Shown here: piece by piece, positions 1-10,198 of the stretch
Layout: each line of letters begins with the position of its first letter
Numbering within the stretch: position 1 is the stretch's first letter
Assembly (NCBI GenBank): GCA_020809705.1
Contig: CP085833.1
Coordinates: 1,426,001 to 1,490,000 of the forward strand
Length of the DNA: 64,000 bases
Direction of reading: 5' to 3'
Origin: Calonectria ilicicola
Taxonomy: Eukaryota > Ascomycota > Sordariomycetes > Hypocreales > Nectriaceae
The notes under the pieces: model-generated
Told to the model about the DNA's origin: nothing
Databases searched by the model: none
The model's input: the letters and a program-made list of their open reading frames with translations, nothing else
Translations under genes and position numbers: made by a program

Positions 1-645
1 TTCTCAACTTCCCCTCAATATCCCACTCTTGATAAAAGATGGGGTAGCGCAGACGCGTCGTTGTTTCACTACGACATTCCCCCACTCCCACTCCTTATCG
101 GATCAGACTCACGCCACTTTTCACATTTGTGCTACCGTAAGGCTTATACCGGACATGCAGCATTGTTGAAACTAACTCGATCTCGGCCGAATGCGCTGCG
201 CCTTTGCGGATACACGGACTTCGGCCGAGAGTGGGCGACCAGCTCCAAGCTCCCCACTTCCCACCCTTGCCCACTCTACTGGCGTACTTTGCTCCTCCAC
301 GCCTCCACATTAAGCAGATCTAGTGACCTACATCGGATCTATTGAACCTCTGTTTGCAATTGGGTCACTTTGCTCGGGGTTCGGGAGATGATAGCAGTAG
401 TCGTAGATTGTGTAAGCCGTTCCAAGGTCATAAGTCGAGTAACTTGTTCGGTTATTCGAAAAACTTTACGTGATTCACAATTGAGTGTACTGGGCATACC
501 AAATTTAGCACATCTCGGTCTAGAGTCCAGCAACAACAAGTCACATACACACTTCTAATCAACCCCCATTTACACCTAAGAGACCTAGTTTCTCCAACCC
601 TGTCATCATATCGATCCTCATACGTTGAGTACTTCACTTGACACC
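1..645. other. Intergenic, upstream of SDR gene
   Basis: No gene is supported here. Short open frames occur on both strands but lack recognisable domains, introns or coding character. The last part must hold the promoter and leader of the SDR gene that starts at 646; no clear TATA box was found. Confidence 0.5.
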
Positions 646-1541
646 ATGTCTCAGGTACGTTGAGTGGTGCCATTCCTCTGAATCGGCGCCAACGAAAACT
701 GACAACTTCCTTCGTTGGCTTAGTTCAACCTCAAGGGCCGCGTTGCCATCGTCACCGGCGGTGCTGGTGGCTGTGGTTTTGCATTCACTGAAGGCCTCAC
801 AGAGGCTGGAGCGAGTGTTGCCATTTTTGACATGACCCACCCTCCTACTGCCGATATGGAGCAGCTGGCTACCAAATACGGAGTTCAGGTTCGCTCTTAT
901 ATCGTTGATGTGACATCCCTGTCGAGTCTGGAAACCGGCTTTGCTGCCGTGAAGAGCGACTTTGATGGAAAGCTAGACATCCTTGTTGCATGTGCCGGTG
1001 TCAACAAGAACGTAGAATTCCTAGACACAACAGATGAGGATTTTGAGAAGTTGTTCGGTGTCAACTGCAAGGGAGTGTATTTCTCCGCAAAGCTCGCTGC
1101 CCAGGCGATGATCGCCAACGGAACCAAGTGCGGCAGCATCATTTTAGTCGCTAGCATTGCCTCGTGGATGGCAATCCGATCACAGCGATCATCTGCTTAC
1201 TGTGGAACCAAGGGTGCCGTTCGAGCAATGGTCGCCCCCATTGCTGCAGAGCTAAACGCATACGGCATCCGCGTCAACTCGATTAGCCCCGGCTATGTCA
1301 AGACTAACATGACAGCAGCATTCCCCCACCTCCTTGAGGGCTGGAAGGACGAAATTATGAACCACCGTGTTGCTGAGCCTGATGACATCAAGGGCGCTTG
1401 CGTATTTTTGGCTAGCGACGCGAGCAAGTACGTATCAGCCGTCAGTGCCTTATTTCACGAGCTTGCCGCTAATTTACTTTGTCTTACAGGTACTGCACTG
1501 GTAGTGATATCTTGGTTGATGGAGGTGTCACAAAATGGTAA
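646..1541 (+). CDS. Short-chain dehydrogenase/reductase (classical SDR)
   Basis: A 254-aa NAD(P)-dependent oxidoreductase of the classical SDR family, resembling fungal sorbose reductase and arabinitol/mannitol dehydrogenases. Three exons: 646-654 (only Met-Ser-Gln), 724-1427 and 1490-1541. The introns have GTACGT donors and TAG/CAG acceptors. The glycine-rich cofactor motif TGGAGGCG lies at residues 14-21, an ACAG element follows, and the catalytic set is Ser147, Tyr162 and Lys166 in YCGTK. The SPG element and the VDGG end are typical of the family. The tiny first exon is needed: without it the cofactor motif has no start codon, and the next in-frame Met at 832 would remove the Rossmann loop. 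The length is normal. It converges on a 2-oxoglutarate oxygenase 393 bp away; the pair may act on one substrate, which is inference. Substrate is unknown, probably a polyol or keto-sugar; location probably cytosolic. Confidence 0.88.
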
Positions 1542-1933
1542 TCATGGCGGAACAGGGGACAAGAGTAAACGTTTTGTAATGCAATTTATGAATACCTCAT
1601 TGAATAAAATTATGATGAAATTGTTCTCTGGGTGGCTCGTATACTGTGAAATCAATCTCATCAGATGTCATGAATCTTGGGAAAACTCATATTTAGTCTT
1701 CATTTAACCCTCCTCAAGAGAAATGAATATCTCTTCATGTGGCATTTACTACATGCTGTATTTTATTCCGGGTCACTCACCACATTAGGATATCATGGTA
1801 TAGCTAGGTAACCGGAAGTAGTAATCTTTCCAGTTCTAATCTTTTGGAGATTTCTACAGTCCAGGCCCTCAAGTTTGATTTGAATATACTCAATTTCTCT
1901 GTACACTAAACGCTAGTTTTATTTGATACAATT
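1542..1933. other. Intergenic between convergent genes
   Basis: About 390 bp of AT-rich sequence between the stop codons of two convergent genes. It presumably holds both 3' UTRs. No further feature is seen. Confidence 0.5.
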
Positions 1934-3101
1934 TTAAGCGACCTGAGCCTTGGTCGCCATCTTTTCCAAGCCCTGCTTGTACAGCTGTGCCCTTCCATAC
2001 GATTCAGCATAAGCAGCTGAGACGGCCTCCTCCACTGTCACGGGGTCAAACTTGGCAGGCTGTCCCTCGCCCTTGCAAGTGGGGATGCACTCCACAAGGT
2101 AGTCGGGGTTGCCAGAGACGAACACAGGGATGGAGTAGCGCTCCTGACCCGACTTGTTAATAACGCGGTGGATGTTGCTCTTGTACTTCTCGTTGGTCCA
2201 TCGAGCCATCAGGTTGCCCAGGTTGACAACGTATGCACCCTCAGTGGGGGCGACCTATTTGTGTATCCGTTAGTAACCAGGGCTTGTTCAAAGGTGGAGG
2301 TGGTCTGAGCTTACATCGATCCAAGTCTCATTCTGCTTGTCCCAGACCTGGAGGCCATCAACCTTGTCCTGCAGGAGCATGGTAATGGCACCAAAATCGG
2401 TGTGGGCGCCGATGCCGCGAGTGAGCTTGTCATCCGCGTCCTTGGGCTGAGTGGGGTAGTGCAAAAGTCTCATTGTGGCAACGGCACCGTCCATAAACTT
2501 GGAGAAGTAGCTCTCCTCCAAATCCAGTGACAGAGCTAGCACACGCATGAGGTCGCTTGCCAGTCCAAGAGTGGCGTTGTAGTACTGCATGGAGTTGTTT
2601 CGGAAGCTTTCAAGCTCACTACCAAGACCCTCAGGCCACTGGTTGGGGCCGCTGTTGAGTTTCTTGTTAATGAAGTATGGGTGGTTTTCTGGGATCTCGG
2701 CGCCAATGTAGAATCCTTCCTTGAGTTCAGGCTGGGTGCCCTCCTCCAAAATCTGCGACCTCAACATCTCGTAACCACGGTTCCAGGTGTTGTTGTCCTT
2801 GGAAACCTTTTGCTTCTCCTCTAAGGGCATGGAGAAGAACTTCTTGGCACCCTCCATAACGGACAGCTGCTTTTGCAGAGGCACAGAGTGTCCGATAATC
2901 TGGAAAAAGCCATTGTAAAGGCAGCTGGCGCGGACCTGATCCACGACCTTTTGCTTCTCAGCGGGGTCACCGGAGTAGAAGCCTTTAAACGCATTGTTAG
3001 TCTTGATTGGGGTGCTGGGTTGATTGCACCATCGATGAAGATGGTGGCTCTAGGGTATGCTAACCGGAAAAGTCAATGATGGGGATTTCAAGCTTGGCCA
3101 T
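1934..3101 (-). CDS. 2-oxoglutarate/Fe(II)-dependent dioxygenase (IPNS-like)
   Basis: A 341-aa non-haem iron oxygenase of the isopenicillin-N-synthase-like 2OG-Fe(II) superfamily. Three exons on the minus strand: 3101-3065, 2982-2315 and 2254-1934. The first intron carries an ACTAAC branch point and the second has a GTAAGC donor. The N-terminal IPIIDFSG is the usual DIOX_N start. The iron ligands are His206 and Asp208 (HTDFGAITML) with distal His264. Arg274 and Ser276 in RYSIP form the RxS element that binds the 2-oxoglutarate carboxylate. The length is standard. Such enzymes hydroxylate, desaturate or cyclise small molecules; the substrate cannot be read from sequence. It converges on an SDR. 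A minimal two-gene redox module is possible, but no backbone synthase is in the window. Confidence 0.88.
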
Positions 3102-4772
3102 TGCGAAAATCAAATCAGTTTTTTTATGTTGGTGTCTGATTGAAGTCTTGTTGTTGAATGATCTGCTTTGTCACTGTGTCTACGGACTTGTTGTTGGCGA
3201 TGGCTTCAATGAGGTTATATTATGTTTCGGTAGTGGGATAACTACGATAGAATGCCTCCTCTTTCCATAGACCGTGCCCTCCGCAACGCCGGAGGGCGAG
3301 TCAGGGTTGTCCAGAATAGGTGCACTATGGCTAGATTCGGGTGTAATGCAAAAGTGGGGTTTGAGGCCGTAGTGAAGACACAGCAGAGATAAGGTGGGAT
3401 GAGGTCGTGGAAACACCAGTGTCCAAGCAATCCAATACTTGGTCACGATAGCAAGCCGGAGATAAGCAGCGACCTTACCGTTTTGGGGAAAATGGCCAAG
3501 TAAGCTAACCGTTTTCTGAAGAGGACCTTCGGCCCATTCCGGCCCCCACGATAAAGACGGAGGGCAAGTTGGATGAGGAATTCGCGTCCCGTTATCGGAC
3601 ATTGCTGATTATTAACAGACAGTGTCCAGAGCGTCAGACTCGCCGTCGCTTACGACTCTGTCACTCCCAAAATCATGACCAGCAACTCCGCACAGGGCAA
3701 AGAGGGGCTGATGGTTCCGGGGTGTGTTTTCCGGGGTTGAGTTGGAGATTCTAACTGCCGATGGACAGGGCATGGGCATAGCTACCCCTCAGAGTCAGTC
3801 TCATCCTCACCTCCCACTCTCCAAAGTAGCTGGGCAGCAAGGGTGCGAAGATGCGGGCGGCATGGCACGAGGCAGCTGATGAGAAGAGGTGAGAAGAGAT
3901 GGAACTTCCATTTTTCTTCCTCCTTGGACCTTGGATCTATGTCATGTGCCCGGGGAAAAATGTTTGAAGACCACGTTGAAGCCAATTTCCATTAGCGCAG
4001 TCCTGCTTGAGGCGGTCGCTTCTTTTTTCCTCCTTCAATTCCCCACCCCCAAAGTCGACAGGCCCACATCAACATCAACATGAGCAACCAGAGCCATCAG
4101 AACAGCAGTTCAGTGGGGTAATTGGCGGGGTAGTTGATGGAGGAGCCGACTTTCCGCCCATCATTAAACGGGGCCGCCCCAAAAACGTCGCGGCTCCAAA
4201 GAAACAACAAGAGACAGCCGCCCCAAAATCATCGACACGCCGCCGCCTTTTCGAATCATGCAGTCGGCTCTGCTGCATCGGGCCTCGAAACGCGGTTACG
4301 CCCCACGTCCGTGGCCAATTAGACGCCATCACGGGCCACGTCGTAGTGACAATGGGGATAGTTTCACAACATAGACCCATCGTGAATCAAGGTCTTGCGG
4401 CGCCCATTCTGCCGAATTTGTTGGCCCAAACTGACGAGGTTCAATCAGAAGCCGCCCACGAGAACACCTGCAGACATCTCGGTCGCCGCTCTGCCGTTCC
4501 TTGCAGCAAAATCGACAACAACAGACCGCCGGCCCACCTCCGTAGCCAAACAGACCCTGCCATAACCCCATGTGACCCCTCGATTGCGGGGTTGGGCGCA
4601 ATACCAACATGTTTCCGTCATACCACTAAGACGAGAGAATGTTACGTACGTGCTTTGGGGGTTTGACGATGAATAGCTGCGCTGTCAGTTGAAAACCAGA
4701 GCAATTCCCATGCAATTCGTCTCCATGAACCTAGGATAGCATCCAACAAACTTCCAATTCATCTCTTCCAAC
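3102..4772. other. Intergenic between oxygenase and GH31 gene
   Basis: About 1.7 kb without a supported gene. It lies between divergent starts and so holds the promoters of the oxygenase and the GH31 gene. A 219-codon open frame at 4007-4666 is proline- and histidine-rich, overlaps open frames on the other strand and has no recognisable domain; it is left out. CCAAT/ATTGG pentamers occur, for instance near 4313 (gtggccaatta), but no TATA box stands out. Confidence 0.5.
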
Positions 4773-7313
4773 ATGGTTCAGCAGGAGCGAGTCCCCTCCA
4801 ATTGGGCCGTCAGCCCAGAAGCAAGTGCCGATGCACCCAAGTTAGAGCTAAAGAGTCAAGATGCAGAGCTCCCATTCACCTTCGCCTTCGAGGCAATTCG
4901 TCCCAATGTCTTCCGAACCACCTTCAGCTCCAAATCTCACCCAATTCCTCCCTTCCCCAGCATCCCTCGCCCCAAGGTAGACCTGGGTGATGCCAAGCCC
5001 GTGACAGAGTCGTCCGAGAAGAGCAAGCAGATCCGAATTGGAGACTACACCGCAAAGGTTGACTGGGAGGAGGCGTCACCACGTGTGGCCATCTCCATTG
5101 AGGGTGCCAAGATCAACCCTCTCCACCAGGATCTCCCCCATCGCGCATACGCTGTTGATGGTGATGGAGTCGCCCAATACTCTCGATTCCACCGCGGAAC
5201 CCTCCACGTGGGTCTGGGTGAAAAGGCTGCCCCAATGAACTTGTCTGGTCGACGCTTCAAGCTGTCAGCTACTGACAGTTTCGGTTACGATTGCTACAAG
5301 ACCGACCCTCTGTACAAGAACATTCCTCTTCTCATCAACGCGACCCCAGATGGCTGCGTCGCCACTTTCTCGACCGCTCACACTCGAGGTGAATGCTCCG
5401 TTGGATCTGAAATGGACGGTATGTGGGGATTCTACCGAGTCTACCGCCAGGATTACGGTGGTCTTGAGCAATACACAATTGTTGGCAAGACCCTCAAGGA
5501 TATTGTCACCACCTACTCTGACCTTGCCGGTCGGCCTCTCCTCGTCCCTCGATGGGCTTTCGGATATCTCTCCGGAGGAATGAAGTACTCTATGCTTGAC
5601 GACCCTCCTGCCTCCGAGGCTCTCATCCAGCTTGCCCACAAGATGAAGGAGCACGATATTCCTTGCTCCGCTTACCAAATGTCTTCTGGATACACAGTTG
5701 CAGAGCAACCCCCGAAGACAAGAAACGTTTTCACCTGGAACCGCCACAGATTCCCCGATCCCGAGGGCTTCATCAAGGAATATCACAAGCTCGGTATGAG
5801 ACTAATTGCCAACATTAAGCCCTACATTCTCGCCAACCACCCTGAATACGAGAAGCTCAAGGCTGCTGGTGGTCTCTTCACCGACCCTCACACCAATGAG
5901 TCCGCTATCACACGTCTCTGGAGTGCCGGTGGTGGTGAAAGCGGCGAGGGTGGTCACATCGACTTTACCTCTGAGGCTGGTTACAAGTGGTGGTACGAGG
6001 GAGTCAAGAAGCTGCGCCAAGAAGGCATTGATTGTATGTGGAACGATAACAACGAGTACACCATCTCCGATGATGGATGGAAGAACGCACTGAATCTTCC
6101 TGGTCTTGAGGTCCCTGAAGATGCCAAGGACAGACCCCAGGTCGGCTTGTGGGGACGCAGCATGCACACCGAGCTCAACGGAAAGTCATCATATGATGCC
6201 ATGGCTGAGGTTGACCCTGATATTCGACCTTTCGTCCTGACTCGCAGTGCCACCGCCGGTACCATGCGATACGCTTGCAGCTCCTGGAGTGGCGACAACG
6301 TTACCTCTTGGTCCAACATGAAGGGTTCCAACGCCTTGGCCCTGAACGCCGGTATGTCTCTGATGCACTGTTACGGACACGACATTGGTGGCTTCGAGGG
6401 TCCTCAACCATCCCCCGAGCTTCTCCTTCGCTGGGTTCAGCAAGGTATCTACACTTCTCGATTTGCCATCAACTGCTTCAAGACTGGCAAGGACAACAGT
6501 GTTGGTGATGTCATCGAGCCCTGGATGCACCCCGAGATCACCCACCTGGTGCGCAAGACTATTAAGCGTCGTTACGCCCTGATCCCCTACATCTACTCTC
6601 TTGCCTTGGAGAGTCACCAGTTTGCCATTCCACCTCAGCGATGGACTGGCTGGGGCTACGAGTCCGACCCCGAGGTTTGGACCGACGCCATCATGGATGG
6701 TGAGGGTCAGTACTGGCTTGGTGACCAGATGCTCATCGGTGGAGTCTTTGAGCCCGGTCAGAGCAAGGGCAAGATCTACCTGCCCAAGGCCTCTGACGAG
6801 GACGAGGGATTCTTCAACATCAACACCCCATACGAGCACTTCGAGGCTGGCCAGTGGGCCACCCTTGATGTTGAGTGGCACGGTGCCGGTATCCCAGTCC
6901 TTGCCAAGGTTGGTTCCGCCATCCCTGTTGGACAGGATGTCCAGGTTCAGTCCCCTGGTGAGGCCACCAACCCTGCCAACCTCCCACTGGATGACTACAG
7001 AGCCGTTGAGATCTTCCCACCTCTACGCGACTCCAAGGACAAGTGGTACGAGACTGTGTGGTACGAGGATGACGGTATCTCTGCCGTAGCAAAGAACAAG
7101 ATTTCTGAGTACAAGGTTGCTTACCGCACCACCGAGAAGGAGATCTTCATCCGATTCTCTCGTGATGAGAGCTCTGGATTCAAGGCTCCATGGAAGAATC
7201 TTAACATTATTCTCCGTGGTGCTGATGGCCGTGCCGTTGTTAACGAGGAAGGAAAGGCCTTGGTCGACCTTGGACGTGATGGTGAGGGCAGGAGACGATT
7301 TGAGCTTCAGTAA
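4773..7313 (+). CDS. Glycoside hydrolase family 31 (alpha-glucosidase-like)
   Basis: An 846-aa GH31 protein in one exon. GH31 retaining enzymes cleave or transfer alpha-linked glucose or xylose; a few members are lyases. The N-terminal beta-sandwich is followed by a (beta/alpha)8 barrel. The probable nucleophile is Asp425 in WNDNNEY, and the probable acid/base is Asp508 in WSGDN. The HDIGGF element and VGDVIEPWMHPE follow as in the family. No signal peptide is visible (Met-Val-Gln-Gln-Glu), so an intracellular enzyme is likely, unlike secreted fungal maltases. WNDNNEY differs from the common WxDMNE signature and recalls GH31 transglycosylase groups, so the specificity is open. The ATG follows a CT- and A-rich leader, and the frame is open throughout. 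Synonymous positions show a strong C bias, suggesting good expression. Long opposite-strand open frames are shadows of this bias. Confidence 0.9.
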   Translation: MVQQERVPSNWAVSPEASADAPKLELKSQDAELPFTFAFEAIRPNVFRTTFSSKSHPIPPFPSIPRPKVDLGDAKPVTESSEKSKQIRIGDYTAKVDWEEASPRVAISIEGAKINPLHQDLPHRAYAVDGDGVAQYSRFHRGTLHVGLGEKAAPMNLSGRRFKLSATDSFGYDCYKTDPLYKNIPLLINATPDGCVATFSTAHTRGECSVGSEMDGMWGFYRVYRQDYGGLEQYTIVGKTLKDIVTTYSDLAGRPLLVPRWAFGYLSGGMKYSMLDDPPASEALIQLAHKMKEHDIPCSAYQMSSGYTVAEQPPKTRNVFTWNRHRFPDPEGFIKEYHKLGMRLIANIKPYILANHPEYEKLKAAGGLFTDPHTNESAITRLWSAGGGESGEGGHIDFTSEAGYKWWYEGVKKLRQEGIDCMWNDNNEYTISDDGWKNALNLPGLEVPEDAKDRPQVGLWGRSMHTELNGKSSYDAMAEVDPDIRPFVLTRSATAGTMRYACSSWSGDNVTSWSNMKGSNALALNAGMSLMHCYGHDIGGFEGPQPSPELLLRWVQQGIYTSRFAINCFKTGKDNSVGDVIEPWMHPEITHLVRKTIKRRYALIPYIYSLALESHQFAIPPQRWTGWGYESDPEVWTDAIMDGEGQYWLGDQMLIGGVFEPGQSKGKIYLPKASDEDEGFFNINTPYEHFEAGQWATLDVEWHGAGIPVLAKVGSAIPVGQDVQVQSPGEATNPANLPLDDYRAVEIFPPLRDSKDKWYETVWYEDDGISAVAKNKISEYKVAYRTTEKEIFIRFSRDESSGFKAPWKNLNIILRGADGRAVVNEEGKALVDLGRDGEGRRRFELQ

Positions 7314-7532
7314 TTTATTTATAGGCTTGGAAAAAGGGATAAAAGTTAATGTAGGGTTATATATAGGGATTAAATGGATAAATGACTGTTTTTGGCGAGT
7401 CTATTGTTTCTCGGGCGTACCGCACCAGTGTGTATTCTGAAGTAATTGGTCCAATCTGTCATAAAGCCCAGAGTGAGGTGCATGTCTACCCTAATATTAT
7501 TACACAACTTTTATATCCCTTGCGGATTTATT

Positions 7533-8926
7533 TTAGAGCTCGCCAATCTCTTCATCAGCATCCACGTAATCCTTCAGGAGATATTTCAACTCTTCCACCT
7601 CAATCTCTCCCGTCAACTTTTGGCCAGCCCTGCCCTGCGGAATTACGATGTACTCCGTAACGTGGGCTACACCATTCTTGCCAATAGCATCAATGACTTC
7701 TGTACCCACAGCTCCATTGAGAACAATGGAAGTCCATACTCCCCAAGTGTAGACGTCCACGCTGATGTCCTTCTCAAGGAGAGTAGGAAGTTGGGTGTGG
7801 AAATGTCCGGAGCTATCCTTCAAATCCTTGATGGCAAATCGCTTATCGGCATAATAGACTTCATCACTGTAAAGAGTCACATTTGGAACGATTTGGTACT
7901 TGAGAAGTGCAGTCAAATGCTTCTTTCCCTCCTCGGTATAGAAGAGGAACGCGTTCGCCTTGGGGCCAAGTTTCTCCCAAGCCTTGTTTGAGGGCACGAA
8001 GACGGTGCTTCCTTCAAGGGTGAGGCCGTGGACGTATTTGACAAAGTCGGTCTTCTCGTAAGCAAGCAGCAGAGTAGAGAACTTTGAAGGGAAAAGAGCA
8101 ATGGTGCGACCAATCATGAATGGCCGAACGAGAATTTTGCTCACGGCATGGATGTACCCATTCTTAGCTTTCTGCGCACCTATGATCAGAATAACATTCA
8201 AGGGAGGATGTCGGCTAACAAAGAATCTAGAACAGGACTTACAAAGTTAGCTGCGACGACCTTGCTATAGAAGTTCACAAAGACGCCACGCAAGCTGGTG
8301 CTCAAGCGAAGACGCTGAGGCTTTCCTCCAAGGAATTTTTCGTTCAGCGCGGTCGGGAGTGTGTGGGTCGGGAACAAGAATCCAGTGTGTTGGTCTCCCA
8401 ATGCAATGTGATAGCGGAGCCCTTCGTCAACGTATTCGTCGCTGGGCTTCTCATGCTCTGGCAGGTGCTCGAAGGCCTCATTGATTGGAACAAAGAGAGT
8501 ACTATTGGCTTCGGTGCTATTGAGGATATCGATGACGTCCTTGTGGTCCTTGAAGTAGCTCGCAAACTTGTCCGTATGGTTGCTCTGGGAAATGAGCTCC
8601 CAAATGGTATAGTTGGAGAAATCAAGTTTATCTGTAGAAATTTCGTCCTCGAATGCTTCAAGATCGTCCCCCAGGCGAGATGCTTTGGATAGCGCGGTAT
8701 CGAAATCGACCGTAATGCGCTTCTCGACGTTGTGGATTATTTCGGCGGCGCTCGATGAAATGAAGTCGGCGGTCTTGTCGATGGCGGAGGAAAAGTCATT
8801 TTGGACATCTTCGATGAAGGATTCTGCTGCGTGTTGAAGCTTGTAGTCAATGACGGCGGGCACATCTTTGGAGATGGCAAAGGCCGAGACGGCCGAGATC
8901 GATGCGAGTGAGGCGACGAATCTCAT
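7533..8926 (-). CDS. Secreted fasciclin (FAS1) domain protein
   Basis: A 440-aa protein with two FAS1 domains and an N-terminal signal peptide (Met-Arg-Phe start, hydrophobic to about residue 18). Two exons: 8926-8243 and 8171-7533, with a GTAAGT donor and a GCGCAG acceptor. A closer TAG at the 3' end of the intron would break the frame; the CAG restores ...AANF-KAKNGYIHAV, which matches the usual FAS1 passage. Domain one spans about residues 100-240 with STLFVPINEAF. Domain two spans about 255-400 with STVFVPSNKAW and the late VAHVTEYIVIP. FAS1 proteins mediate adhesion at the cell surface or in the extracellular matrix. No GPI signal is evident; the C terminus is acidic and polar (DEEIGEL), so the protein is probably soluble or in the vacuole or secretory path. 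The tail-to-tail neighbour is GH31, 219 bp away. Confidence 0.9.
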
Positions 8927-9096
8927 GTCGGCGTTTTAGTCGGCGATTTGCCAACCGGACCGTTATAGAACGAAGCTTCGTAGAGAGAGAGTATTTCAAC
9001 GTTTGATGCTTTTTGTCGTGGGTCTCCTGTGTGATAGTTCAATCCCGCTTCACCGGAACCGGCAGAGAGGGGCAAAATGATGGGTGATGGAGCAAG

Positions 9097-9104
9097 CTTA
9101 AATA
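9097..9104 (-). promoter_or_regulatory. TATA-like box of fasciclin gene
   Basis: On the minus strand this reads TATTTAAG, 171 nt upstream of the ATG at 8926. Position and sequence fit a core promoter element, but this is inference from sequence alone. Confidence 0.35.
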
Positions 9105-9371
9105 CCGAGCTGAAGTCGAGCACATCATTTTAGACCAGGGGATCGCCCAGGTTCCATTCTGAAACCAATCGGATCTTAGTCAGGGGGATACGTAGCTCAG
9201 AAACGTCATCGTCTGATGCTAGCACGGAGCTTGGTGAAGTTACGGCTTACTACCCCGCTTCACCGTCGGGTGATTCGGAAACGTCAAAACACGAGGGATA
9301 CGAAGCAGCCAGGCAGACAAAGCAAAATAAGCGCATCAGTTCTACCGTTTACGCGTCACGGTGAAATCATC

Positions 9372-9410
9372 CATCCGGCTCCGCCAGAAAGTCTTGGCGG
9401 AAAGCCGGAT
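9372..9410. repeat. GC-rich imperfect inverted repeat
   Basis: The left arm ATCCGGCT-CCGCC and the right arm GGCGG-AAAGCCGGAT pair over 13 bp with a two-base bulge around an AGAAAGTCTT loop. A third related block, CGGAGCCGCC, follows at 9412-9421. It may be the relic of a small mobile element; there is no direct evidence of mobility. Confidence 0.4.
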
Positions 9411-10159
9411 TCGGAGCCGCCAGACACCGATCGGGATTTAAACCCGGTCAAGGCGTGTTACCAATGGAAGTTTTCATTAATTTCTTGCTGCTTGATTTAT
9501 ATTTACCCATTTCGAATAATAATCCATGATTCCGCCAATTCAGATGAAAAATGGACATATATGCTGCCTCCTGCGGTAGCAGCCAGGCCACACCATCAAA
9601 TACCCTTGCATTCTCTGTTGCTGCTTGGTTGGATATGCCATCGAAATTTTATCTACGCCTTTGTCCCAGTACGCTTGTGCCTCACACATCCACGAAATAT
9701 CGAGAGAGACCCCGGTCTCCTGTATCTGATAGATAAATTTTATCGTTGCTCGCGAAATAAACCCTGCGGCCTTATTTCAAAATTTCCATAATGGTTGCAT
9801 TGTTTGACATCAGTATAACTGCACTGTTGTGATCTCCAACAATCAATTTTTTTCTTGAGGGAGGTGTTTAAGGGCTATAGGTTAATATAAAACTAGCATC
9901 ATGTCCGGCTGGCGCACCTCTACTGTCATAACTACCACATACCAACTACCAACTGCTTCACGCCGTGAAATTTGCTTCTACAGCTTTAATATATGTCATT
10001 AATGCTAGCTCTAGCTAGTATTGATACACATATGAAAGAACCTTCGAGACAGTTGTTCCCTTGTCGTAGTTGAGCCATGTTAGAACATAGCCTGATGGTG
10101 AAAACCTTTCGCCAAGAACGACTTTCTCGAAATGGGATTAATAAACAGTATAAATACTT

Positions 10160-10198
10160 GGTTTTCTTTTTTTTTTTAAAGAAAAAAAAAAAAAAACC
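10160..10198. repeat. Poly-T/poly-A snap-back hairpin
   Basis: A run of T (with one C) is followed by TAAAG and a run of about 15 A, closed by GG and CC at the outer ends. The two arms can pair almost fully. It lies in AT-rich non-coding sequence; run lengths may be assembly-sensitive. Confidence 0.55.

Noticed and set aside
4007..4666. 219-codon open frame upstream of GH31
   Set aside because: Overlaps open frames on both strands and lacks any recognisable sequence; it lies where the GH31 promoter is expected.
6189..6881. 230-codon open frame opposite GH31
   Set aside because: It is a shadow of the strongly biased GH31 codons; the plus-strand protein is a clear family member.
9216..9791. 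191-codon open frame as a gene or transposase remnant
   Set aside because: The translation shows no motif and runs through the hairpin and tRNA-like stretch.
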